A stretch of 6,981 bases of DNA from the NCBI GenBank assembly GCA_016869415.1, contig VGEI01000191.1, forward strand, positions 1 through 6,981, written 5' to 3'. The notes below the pieces were generated by a model, which did no database searches, was not told the DNA's origin, and worked only from the letters and a program-made list of their open reading frames with translations. Made by a program: the position numbers and the translations under genes. This document shows positions 1-5,826 of this stretch, piece after piece. Numbering within the stretch: the first letter of the stretch is position 1; every line of letters starts with the position of its first letter. The DNA comes from Alphaproteobacteria bacterium. GTDB taxonomy: Bacteria > Pseudomonadota > Alphaproteobacteria > CACIAM-22H2.

Positions 1-877
1 GATCGTCGACCATGATGCCGTCGTAGCGGCGCGGGCCGGCGAGCGCCAGACCGAGCGCCCCGGCGGCGGCGGCCTCCGGCCAGCCGGCATTCAGCGATTT
101 GTGCCGGCGTGCGTCGCGCAGCACGGTGCGCAGCGCCTCCAGCGGCTTGCCATGCGGCGCGAATGCGGCGGCGGCGGCGATGACGATGGCGGCGAGCCGC
201 GCCGGCAGGAAATTCATCGCCGTATCGAGCCGGGCCGCGATCGCCCCGAAGGCCGCGTAGCGCTCGTTGCGATGACCGATCATGCTATCGAGCGTGTTCA
301 CCGCCTTGCACAGGAACAGGCCCGGCAAGCCGGCGACTATGTACCAGAAGGCCGGAGCCACCACGCCGTCGGCGAAATTCTCAAACAGCGATTCGACGGC
401 GGCACGGCCAATACCGTGCTCGTCGAGCGACCGCGGGTCGCGGCCGACGATGTGGCTGACGGCGACACGGCCGGCCGGCACGCCGCCTTCGTCGAGCGCC
501 TTGGCCACGGCAGCGACATGGTCGTAGAGCGAGCGCTGGGCCACTAGGGTGACGACCAGGAAAAGCTCGATCAGCCAGCCGCCCGGTATGCTGCGCGTGA
601 CCAGCAGGACACCCCAGGCGCAGAGCACGACGAGGGTGCCGACGACGCCGACCGTCAGCGCGCCGCGCAGAAACCGGGTTTCCTGGCCGCGTTCGGCACG
701 GTTGAGGCGCGCGTCGAGAAAGTCGACGAGGCTGCCGACCATCTGCACGGGGTGGGGTACGACACGGAACAGCGGCCGCATATCGCCGACGACCGCGTCG
801 ATCATCAACCCCAGAAGCAGGATGACGATCGGGTCCACCCGCGACTCGGGAACGAGGCCGAACATCGGACAAACCAT
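1..877 (-). CDS. cobD: Adenosylcobinamide-phosphate synthase CobD/CbiB, C-terminus cut off by window edge
   Basis: CobD/CbiB is an integral membrane protein that joins (R)-1-amino-2-propanol or its phosphate to adenosylcobyric acid, giving adenosylcobinamide (phosphate). The 292 residues visible carry the family's signature blocks. A GRDPRSLDEHGI block lies at about 145-156, followed by ESLFENFADGVVAPAFW to about 178. KAVNTLDSMIGHR is at about 191-203, ARLD plus a PARL block at 215-228, and NAGWPEAAAAGALG at about 263-276. Hydrophobic stretches at about 16-31, 72-93, 101-113 and 229-240 fit membrane segments. The family is usually somewhat over 300 residues, so perhaps 20-40 residues are missing. 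The ATG at 877-875 is chosen because a stop lies in frame at 904-902; a TTG at 901 or the ATG at 865 are alternatives. The gene is divergent from cobL across 66 bp. One small oddity is SLNAG where family members usually read SPNAG. Confidence 0.95.
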   Translation of the reverse strand, partial: MVCPMFGLVPESRVDPIVILLLGLMIDAVVGDMRPLFRVVPHPVQMVGSLVDFLDARLNRAERGQETRFLRGALTVGVVGTLVVLCAWGVLLVTRSIPGGWLIELFLVVTLVAQRSLYDHVAAVAKALDEGGVPAGRVAVSHIVGRDPRSLDEHGIGRAAVESLFENFADGVVAPAFWYIVAGLPGLFLCKAVNTLDSMIGHRNERYAAFGAIAARLDTAMNFLPARLAAIVIAAAAAFAPHGKPLEALRTVLRDARRHKSLNAGWPEAAAAGALGLALAGPRRYDGIMVDD

Positions 878-916
878 GGCCGCCCCGTCCGGGCGCGTCA
901 ATCAATCGGCCTTTTT

Positions 917-930
917 GCCGGGCACCCGGC
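917..930. repeat. Perfect 6-bp-arm palindrome in the cobD/cobL divergent spacer
   Basis: GCCGGG-CA-CCCGGC sits in the 66-bp gap between the two divergent genes and ends two bases before the cobL ribosome binding site. It could be an operator or a small hairpin in the cobL leader. It is not a convincing terminator, because no T run follows the hairpin on either strand; the T run at 912-916 lies before it on the plus strand. In such GC-rich DNA a chance origin is quite possible. Confidence 0.35.
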
Positions 931-932
931 TT

Positions 933-936
933 AGGA
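933..936 (+). promoter_or_regulatory. Ribosome binding site of cobL
   Basis: AGGA lies 7 bases before the ATG at 944. It is the best Shine-Dalgarno match in the plus-strand operon and supports that start. The two downstream genes have only weak sites and seem to rely on translational coupling. Confidence 0.6.
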
Positions 937-943
937 TGGCGGC

Positions 944-2152
944 ATGAACTCCCCGCCACCCTGGCTCGCCGTGGTCGGCATCGGCGAAGACGGCCTTGAG
1001 GGCCTCTCGCCGGTGGCCCGGCGCCTGATCGACGGGGCCGAGGTGCTGGTCGGCGGCGAGCGGCATCTGGCCTTCGTCGGCGGGCACCAGGCGGAGCGGC
1101 TGGTCTGGCGCTCACCCTTGCTTGCCACTCTCGACGACATCGCGGCGCGCAAGGGCCGGCGTGTCGTGGTCCTCGCCTCGGGCGATCCCATGTGGTTCGG
1201 TGTGGGCGCGACGCTGGCCAAGCGGTTTCCGCCGGAGGAGACCACCGTCGTGCCGCATCCCGGTGCTTTCTCGCTCGCCGCCGCGCGGCTCGGCTGGCCG
1301 CTTGCCGAGGTGCAAACCGTGACCCTGCACGGGCGGCCGATCGACCGCCTGGCGCTGCACCTCTCGCCCGGGGCCAGATTGCTGGTGCTGACGGAGGACG
1401 GCACGGCACCGGCGGCGATCGCCGCCTGGCTGACGGCACGCGGCTGGGGCCCGAGCCGCCTGACGCTTCTCGAACGCCTGGGCGGAGTGCGGGAACGGCG
1501 TCTCGACGGTACGGCCGCGGCGTGGCCGCACAAGCCGGGCGCCGACCTCAATACCCTGGCTATCGACTGTGTGGCCGGGCCGCAGGCGCGGCCGCTGTCG
1601 CGCCTGGCCGGGCTGCCCGACGACGCCTTCGTCCACGACGGCCAGCTCACCAAGCGCGAGGTGCGCGCCGCCACCCTCGCAGCACTCGCCCCCCTGCCCG
1701 GCCAGATTCTGTGGGACGTCGGTGCTGGCAGCGGCGCCATCTCCGTCGAATGGCTGCGCGCCGCGCCGCTCACCCGCGCCTTCGCCGTCGAGCGCGACAG
1801 CGACCGCCACGCCTTCATCCTGCGCAACGCCGCCACACTTGGCGCACCGGAACTCACACTGGTCGCCGGCGAGGCGCCCGCTGCTCTCGCCGAACTGCCA
1901 GCACCCGACGCGGTGTTCGTCGGCGGCGGGCTGTCGGCTCCGGGATTGGTGGAAGACTGTCTGGGCGCGCTGAAGCCCGGCGGCCGCCTGGTGGCCAATG
2001 CCGTGACCGTGGAAGGCGAGGCCCGGCTCTTTGCCTTGCACGCCAAGCATGGCGGGCAGCTGACCCGCATCGCGGTGTCGCGCGCCGAGCCGGTCGGCGC
2101 CTTCCAGGGCTGGCGGGCGCTGATGCCGGTGACCCAGTGGACCCTCGCATGA
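944..2152 (+). CDS. cobL: Precorrin-6Y C5,15-methyltransferase (decarboxylating) CobL, CbiE-CbiT fusion
   Basis: CobL makes precorrin-8 from precorrin-6B (dihydro-precorrin-6) using two SAM molecules, methylating C-5 and C-15 and removing the acetate carboxyl on ring C. The 402 residues match the usual fused length. The N-terminal half (about 1-205) is a CbiE-type tetrapyrrole methylase. It has VVGIGEDGLEGLSP near the start, the SAM-site ASGDPMWFG at 78-86 and HPGAFSLAAARLGWP at about 105-119. The C-terminal half (about 225-402) is a CbiT-type Rossmann methyltransferase. It has LTKREVR at 235-241, the SAM-binding motif DVGAGSG at 258-264, and FVGGGLS then LKPGGRLVANAV at about 325-354. Translation starts at an ATG with AGGA 7 bases upstream. 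The stop overlaps the cobE start as ATGA, so the two are translationally coupled. This is the first gene of the plus-strand operon. Confidence 0.97.
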   Translation: MNSPPPWLAVVGIGEDGLEGLSPVARRLIDGAEVLVGGERHLAFVGGHQAERLVWRSPLLATLDDIAARKGRRVVVLASGDPMWFGVGATLAKRFPPEETTVVPHPGAFSLAAARLGWPLAEVQTVTLHGRPIDRLALHLSPGARLLVLTEDGTAPAAIAAWLTARGWGPSRLTLLERLGGVRERRLDGTAAAWPHKPGADLNTLAIDCVAGPQARPLSRLAGLPDDAFVHDGQLTKREVRAATLAALAPLPGQILWDVGAGSGAISVEWLRAAPLTRAFAVERDSDRHAFILRNAATLGAPELTLVAGEAPAALAELPAPDAVFVGGGLSAPGLVEDCLGALKPGGRLVANAVTVEGEARLFALHAKHGGQLTRIAVSRAEPVGAFQGWRALMPVTQWTLA

Positions 2153-2544
2153 CGCCGCCGCCCTTTGCCGTCGGCATCGGCGCCGAACGCAGCGTATCGG
2201 CCGCCGAGATCGCAGCCTTGGTCCACGGCACGCTCACGACGCACGGGATTTCCACCAGCGAGATCGCCTGCTTCGCCAGCCTCGACAGCAAGCGACATGA
2301 ACCGGCCTTTCATGAGCTCGCTCGCACCTTGGGCGTGCCAATACACTTCTTCGCTGCCGCCACGCTGAACGCCGAAGCGCCACGGCTGCAGAATCCCTCG
2401 CCGCGGGTCGAGGCGCTGACCGGCGTTCCCGGCGTCGCCGAGGCCGCAGCGCTTGCCGCGGCCGGCCCGGGCAGCGTGCTCGTCGTGCCGAAGACCAAGT
2501 CCGCCCGCGCGACCTGCGCCATCGCCCGGCGGGCCGAGCCGTGA
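2149..2544 (+). CDS. cobE: CobE, free-standing CbiG C-terminal-domain protein
   Basis: This 131-residue protein matches CobE, the single-domain relative of the CbiG C-terminal domain found in aerobic-type cobalamin operons; its precise role is not established. Recognisable blocks are a GIG start to the first strand (9-11), DSKRHEPAFHELA at about 46-58, then TGVPGVAEAAALAAAG at 91-106 and VPKTKSARATCAIAR at 113-127. The N-terminal, lactone-opening domain of CbiG is absent. The ATG at 2149 overlaps the cobL stop by 4 bp (ATGA), and it begins exactly where the family begins. The reading frame stays open far upstream of this point, but that part is only a shadow of cobL. One oddity: family members often read GCRRG or similar after the first strand, while this one reads GAERS (11-15). 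The stop overlaps the cobM start. Confidence 0.9.
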   Translation: MTPPPFAVGIGAERSVSAAEIAALVHGTLTTHGISTSEIACFASLDSKRHEPAFHELARTLGVPIHFFAAATLNAEAPRLQNPSPRVEALTGVPGVAEAAALAAAGPGSVLVVPKTKSARATCAIARRAEP

Positions 2545-3311
2545 CTGTGCATTTCATCGGCGCCGGACCAGGTGCCGCCGACCTCATCACGGTGCGCGGC
2601 CGGCGGCTCATCCGCCGGGCCCGTGTCGTGCTCTACGCCGGTTCGCTGGTGCCGAGGGAGATCATCGACGAGGCGCGCACGGACGCGCGTGTAGTCGATA
2701 CCTCGCCGCTAACCCTCGACGAGATCGTCGGCGAGATGGAAGCCGCGCACCGTGCCGGCGACGATGTCGCCCGCGTGCATTCCGGCGACCCTTCGATCTA
2801 TGGCGCTGTCGCCGAGCAGATGCGGCGGCTGGACGCGCTGGGCATCCCCTACGACGTGACGCCCGGCGTGCCGTCTTTCGCCGCGGCAGCAGCGTCCCTG
2901 AAGACCGAGCTCACCCTGCCCGGACTCTGCCAGACGGTGATCCTGACGCGCACCGCGGTACGCGCCTCGCCAATGCCGCCGGGTGAAGATCTCGTGACGC
3001 TATCGCAGAGCGGGGCCACGCTGGCGATCCATCTCTCCGTCAAGAATCTCGCGCAGATCGTGCGCGATCTGACGCCGCGCTACGGCACGAACTGCCCGGC
3101 GGTCGTCGCCTGGCGCGTCAGCTGGCCCGACGAGACGGTCATCCGCGGCACGCTGTCCGATATCGAAACCAAGGTGAAAAAGGCTGGTCTCAATCGAACC
3201 GCCCTGATCTTCGTTGGCCGGGCCCTGGCCGCCAACGCCGGCTCAGGCGAAAGCCGGCTCTATGCCGCCGATCACTCGCACTCGGGCCGCCCCAAGACGC
3301 GTCCGGATTAG
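2541..3311 (+). CDS. cobM: Precorrin-4 C11-methyltransferase CobM
   Basis: CobM uses SAM to methylate C-11 of precorrin-4, giving precorrin-5. The 256 residues fit the family length. The uroporphyrin-III methylase-like fold shows as FIGAGPGAADLITVRG at 5-20, LYAGSLVP at 31-38, and the SAM-site HSGDPSIYGAVAEQM at 80-94. YDVTPGVPSFAAAAA follows at 105-119, then LPGLCQTVILTR at 126-137 and CPAVVAWRVSWPDE at about 185-198. The start is GTG at 2541, overlapping the cobE stop as GTGA, with no strong Shine-Dalgarno site, so coupling to cobE translation is likely. The last roughly 25 residues are polar and look like a non-conserved tail. The TAG stop (3309-3311) overlaps the stop of the convergent ankyrin gene. 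CbiF is the anaerobic counterpart, and the pathway variant cannot be told from sequence alone. Confidence 0.96.
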   Translation: MTVHFIGAGPGAADLITVRGRRLIRRARVVLYAGSLVPREIIDEARTDARVVDTSPLTLDEIVGEMEAAHRAGDDVARVHSGDPSIYGAVAEQMRRLDALGIPYDVTPGVPSFAAAAASLKTELTLPGLCQTVILTRTAVRASPMPPGEDLVTLSQSGATLAIHLSVKNLAQIVRDLTPRYGTNCPAVVAWRVSWPDETVIRGTLSDIETKVKKAGLNRTALIFVGRALAANAGSGESRLYAADHSHSGRPKTRPD

Positions 3312-3901
3312 GACTTAGCCCCGGCGCGCTTCAGCAAATCGACGACCTGGCGTCGGTTGTTGAGCTGGGCCCATTCGAGCGCCGTGCGGCCGCCCAGATC
3401 CTGCTGATCGAGCTTGGCGCCCGCCTTGATCAGCAACTCGACGATCGGCGCATGGCCTTTCTGCGCCGCGACAATCAGCGGCGTCATTCCCTGCCGGTTC
3501 TCGAGGTTGACGTTGCCCTTGCCCTCGATCAGCAGCTCCACTATGCGGACAAAGCCGCGGTCCGCGGCCGCGATCATCGCCGTGCTGCCGATCCTGTCAC
3601 GCTGGTCGACGCGCGCCTTGGCCTCGACCAGCGCCTCGACCACCTCGACGTGATTCCCCCAGGCCGCCAGCAGGATGGCCGGGCGCCCCTCCAAATCCAC
3701 GCCGTTCGGCGATTGGCCGTTGAGCAGCAGCCCGCGCAGGCGCGCGACGTCTCCGCGCATAGCCGCCTCGGCCAGCGGCGCCCGCTGATAGATGTCAACG
3801 CCGACGCCCTGGGCGCCTGCACCCGGCGCAAGTGCCAGGGCCGTGACCGCCACCACGCAGGCGACAATCGATCGCGCCAGCCCAATCAACCGGTACACCA
3901 T
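3308..3901 (-). CDS. Exported ankyrin-repeat protein
   Basis: This 197-residue protein has a typical Sec signal peptide: Arg at positions 4 and 10, a hydrophobic core at about 11-25, and a likely cleavage after AGA at 28-30. The mature part is almost entirely ankyrin repeats. A degenerate first unit (about 40-66) is followed by units at about 71-100, 105-134, 138-167 and a final one at 171-194. They show the usual TPLIVAAQKGH / IVELLIKAGAKLD pattern. Ankyrin repeats are protein-binding surfaces, so a periplasmic binding role is likely, but the partner is unknown. No catalytic domain or lipobox is present. The gene follows cobK after 32 bp on the same strand and may be last in that operon. The ATG at 3901 has no Shine-Dalgarno site; a stop in frame at 3913-3911 excludes a longer start. 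Confidence 0.9.
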   Translation of the reverse strand: MVYRLIGLARSIVACVVAVTALALAPGAGAQGVGVDIYQRAPLAEAAMRGDVARLRGLLLNGQSPNGVDLEGRPAILLAAWGNHVEVVEALVEAKARVDQRDRIGSTAMIAAADRGFVRIVELLIEGKGNVNLENRQGMTPLIVAAQKGHAPIVELLIKAGAKLDQQDLGGRTALEWAQLNNRRQVVDLLKRAGAKS

Positions 3902-3907
3902 GAGCGC

Positions 3908-3937
3908 TAATTAGGGAGGTCAGCGGGCAGGCGTCAA
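3908..3937 (-). promoter_or_regulatory. Candidate promoter of the ankyrin gene
   Basis: Reading the minus strand, TTGACG (3937-3932; CTTGAC in the form often seen in alphaproteobacteria) is followed after 16 bp by CCTAAT (3915-3910). Transcription would then begin within a few bases of the ATG at 3901, giving a nearly leaderless message. That would explain the missing ribosome binding site. The -35 box would overlap the cobK stop codon (3936-3934). The -10 box is a poor match because it lacks the conserved A at position 2. This reading comes from pattern only. Confidence 0.3.
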
Positions 3938-4689
3938 GCGCCGAGCTGGACCCGCAGCCAGGCGAGTGCCGCGTCGACCGTAGGCACAGTGGGCTCCGGC
4001 GGCGGCGGGGGGCGGACAATCAGTACTACGGGGATACCCGCGTCCCGTGCCGCATCGATCTTGGCCACCGTCGCTGCGCCACCGCTGGCCCGTGAGACCA
4101 TCGCCTCGATACGATGCTCGCGGAGGATCCGCCGCTCGTCGTCGAGAGCGAAAGGCCCACGGGCAAGAAGGATCTCCGCCTGGCGCAGCGGCAGGGGTGC
4201 TGGCGGCGGATCGACCCTTCGGACAAGGAACCAGTGGTCGGTCAGCGGCGCGAAGGCCTCGATATCGGCAGTGCCGAGCGTCAGCCAGACGCGGCGACCC
4301 AGACCGCGCACGGATTGGGCGGCGGCGCTAGCATCGGCCACCTCGATCCAGCGGTCGCCAGGCTGCCGGCGCCACGGCGGCCGGACCACGGCAAGACGAG
4401 GGACGCCCATCGCATTCGCTGCTTCGGCAGCGTTGCGCGAGATCTGGTCTGCGAACGGATGCGTCGCATCGATCAGCAGATCGATACGGTTGTCGCGCAG
4501 GTAGGCGGCAAGCCCAACCGCGCCGCCGAAGCCGCCCTGGCGGACCGTGCCGGCGATCGGCACCGGCTCCGCCGTCCGCCCGGCAAGCGAGGTGGTCACT
4601 CCCAGCCGGCCGCCGAACTCGTCGATAGCGCGTTCAGCCAGGCGCCGCGCCTCGCCTGTCCCACCGAGGATCAGCAGCTGGCGCGTCAC
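3934..4689 (-). CDS. cobK: Precorrin-6A reductase CobK/CbiJ
   Basis: CobK reduces precorrin-6A to precorrin-6B (dihydro-precorrin-6), normally with NADPH; it is the step between the CbiD/CobF product and CobL. The 251 residues match the family length. Signatures are the nucleotide-binding LILGGTGEARRLA at 6-17, VTTSLAGRT at 31-39, GGFGG at 52-56, and DATHPFADQISRNAAEA at 74-90. Towards the C-terminus come WLTLGT at 135-140 and VSRASGGAATVAKIDAAR at 198-215. A short proline-rich loop (PPPPPEP, 227-233) precedes the last helix, which carries no recognised function. Translation starts at GTG (4689-4687), which overlaps the cbiD stop as GTGA. No Shine-Dalgarno site is visible, so coupling to cbiD is likely. 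Confidence 0.95.
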   Translation of the reverse strand: MTRQLLILGGTGEARRLAERAIDEFGGRLGVTTSLAGRTAEPVPIAGTVRQGGFGGAVGLAAYLRDNRIDLLIDATHPFADQISRNAAEAANAMGVPRLAVVRPPWRRQPGDRWIEVADASAAAQSVRGLGRRVWLTLGTADIEAFAPLTDHWFLVRRVDPPPAPLPLRQAEILLARGPFALDDERRILREHRIEAMVSRASGGAATVAKIDAARDAGIPVVLIVRPPPPPEPTVPTVDAALAWLRVQLGA

Positions 4690-5816
4690 GGCGGCGCGTG
4701 GCCGATCAGCGTTCCGGCACGATCGAAGACGACGACATCGACCGTGGTCTCGCCGGCAAGCGCCGCGAGCGCCACATCGCGGGCGCGCCGCGCCACCAGC
4801 TCGGCCAGGCGGCCACGCGAATCGCCCGCAATCTTCAGGATCTCGCCAGCCGAGGCTGCCTGCTGCGCCGCGCTGACCGCCGCCGCCGGCAGACCAAGAT
4901 CGGCGAGATACGAGGCCAGGCCGGTGACGTCGACCTGTGAGCGGCCGGAATGCAGATCGAGATGCCCGGCGGCCAGCTTGGTCAGCTTGCCGAAGCCGCC
5001 GGCGATGGTCAGGCGCGGCACCGGATGGCTGCGCAGATATTTGAGCGTGCCGCCGGCGAAGTCACCCATGTCGATCAGCGCCATGTCGTCGAGCCGGTAC
5101 ATCGCCTTGATCGCCGCTTCCGACGTGGAGCCGGTCGCGGCGGCGAGATGGGTGAGGCCGGCGGCGCGCGCCACGTCGATGCCGCGATGGATCGAGTGGA
5201 TCCAGGCGGCGCAGGAATAGGGCACGACGACACCCGTGGTACCGAGAATCGACAGGCCGCCGACGATACCGAGGCGTCGGTTGAGTGTCTTCTCGGCCAG
5301 CGCCGCACCGCCAGGAATGGAGACGGTGACGATGAAATCGAGTGGCGCACCGTCCTGTCCTCCGGCCGCAAGTGCATCGCGTAGCGCCTGCTGGATCTGC
5401 TCGCGCGGCTTGGGATTGATCGCCGGTTCGCCGGGCGGCAGCGGCAGACCTAGCCGGGTCACCGTGCCCACGCCCTCGCCGGCGCGAAACATCACACCGC
5501 TGCCTGGTGGAGCGCGTTCCACCGTCGCGCGGATCAGCGCCCCATGGGTGATGTCCGGATCGTCGCCGGCGTCCTTGACGATACCGGCGGTGGCGCGGCC
5601 CTCGCCTAGTTCCGCGTAGGCCACAGTGAAGACCGGCCTCTGGCCGCGCGGCAGAGCGATAGAGACGGTATCGGGAAAACGCCCGGTCAGCAGCGCCTCA
5701 AGCGCCGCACGCGAGGCGCCGGCCGCGCAGGCACCAGTCGTCCAGCCGTAGCGCAGCGTCTCTCCACCGGGCCGCTTGCCGGCAGCCTCCGCGTCATCGC
5801 CTGATCCGCCGCTCAC
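4686..5816 (-). CDS. cbiD: Cobalt-precorrin-5B (C1)-methyltransferase CbiD
   Basis: CbiD methylates C-1 of (cobalt-)precorrin-5B with SAM to give (cobalt-)precorrin-6A. In the classical aerobic pathway the unrelated CobF does this job. The 376 residues match the family. Blocks in order are LRYGWTTGACAAGASRAALE (21-40), KDAGDDPDITHG (81-92), GEGVGTVTRLGLPLPPGEPA (113-132), and SILGTTGVVVPYS (189-201). After these come GDFAGGTLKYL (251-261) and GKLTKLAAGHLDLHSGRSQVD (276-296). The first 19 residues are a polar extension outside the conserved region. The GTG start at 5816 is supported by GAGGAG 4 bases upstream. That site overlaps the stop of the preceding dehydrogenase gene, and the end overlaps the cobK start by 4 bp, so all three appear to be one transcript. 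Confidence 0.96.
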   Translation of the reverse strand: MSGGSGDDAEAAGKRPGGETLRYGWTTGACAAGASRAALEALLTGRFPDTVSIALPRGQRPVFTVAYAELGEGRATAGIVKDAGDDPDITHGALIRATVERAPPGSGVMFRAGEGVGTVTRLGLPLPPGEPAINPKPREQIQQALRDALAAGGQDGAPLDFIVTVSIPGGAALAEKTLNRRLGIVGGLSILGTTGVVVPYSCAAWIHSIHRGIDVARAAGLTHLAAATGSTSEAAIKAMYRLDDMALIDMGDFAGGTLKYLRSHPVPRLTIAGGFGKLTKLAAGHLDLHSGRSQVDVTGLASYLADLGLPAAAVSAAQQAASAGEILKIAGDSRGRLAELVARRARDVALAALAGETTVDVVVFDRAGTLIGHAPP

Positions 5817-5820
5817 CGAT

Positions 5821-5826
5821 CTCCTC
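5821..5826 (-). promoter_or_regulatory. Strong ribosome binding site of cbiD overlapping the upstream stop codon
   Basis: Minus-strand GAGGAG lies 4 bases before the cbiD GTG (5816) and shares bases with the TGA (5827-5825) of the dehydrogenase gene. It fixes the GTG as the start. It also implies that ribosomes finishing the upstream gene stop on top of the cbiD initiation site. Confidence 0.75.

Noticed and set aside
911..930. Rho-independent terminator in the cobD/cobL gap
   Set aside because: The T run lies before the hairpin on the plus strand, so it is an A run after the hairpin on the minus strand. Both flanking genes also start here rather than end.
878..943. B12 riboswitch
   Set aside because: Cobalamin riboswitches need about 150-200 bases, and no gap in the window exceeds 66 bp. 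No B12-box-like sequence was noticed.
381..1439. Long minus-strand open frame across cobD and the cobL start
   Set aside because: It is low-complexity and Arg/Ala/Pro-rich. It overlaps cobD in another frame and crosses the divergent promoter region.
1192..2148. Upstream in-frame extension of cobE inside cobL
   Set aside because: The cobE frame is open back to 1192, but homology to CobE starts only at the ATG at 2149, which overlaps the cobL stop. The upstream part is Arg-rich shadow sequence.
931..2346. Long open frame on the minus strand opposite cobL and cobE
   Set aside because: The product is rich in Arg, Ala, Ser and Pro with no recognisable domain. It is a GC-bias shadow of cobL, whose own frame matches its family end to end.
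4114..5220. Long plus-strand open frame opposite cobK and cbiD
   Set aside because: It has no domain pattern and compositional bias typical of antisense frames in high-GC DNA. The opposite strand carries two complete, well-matched genes.
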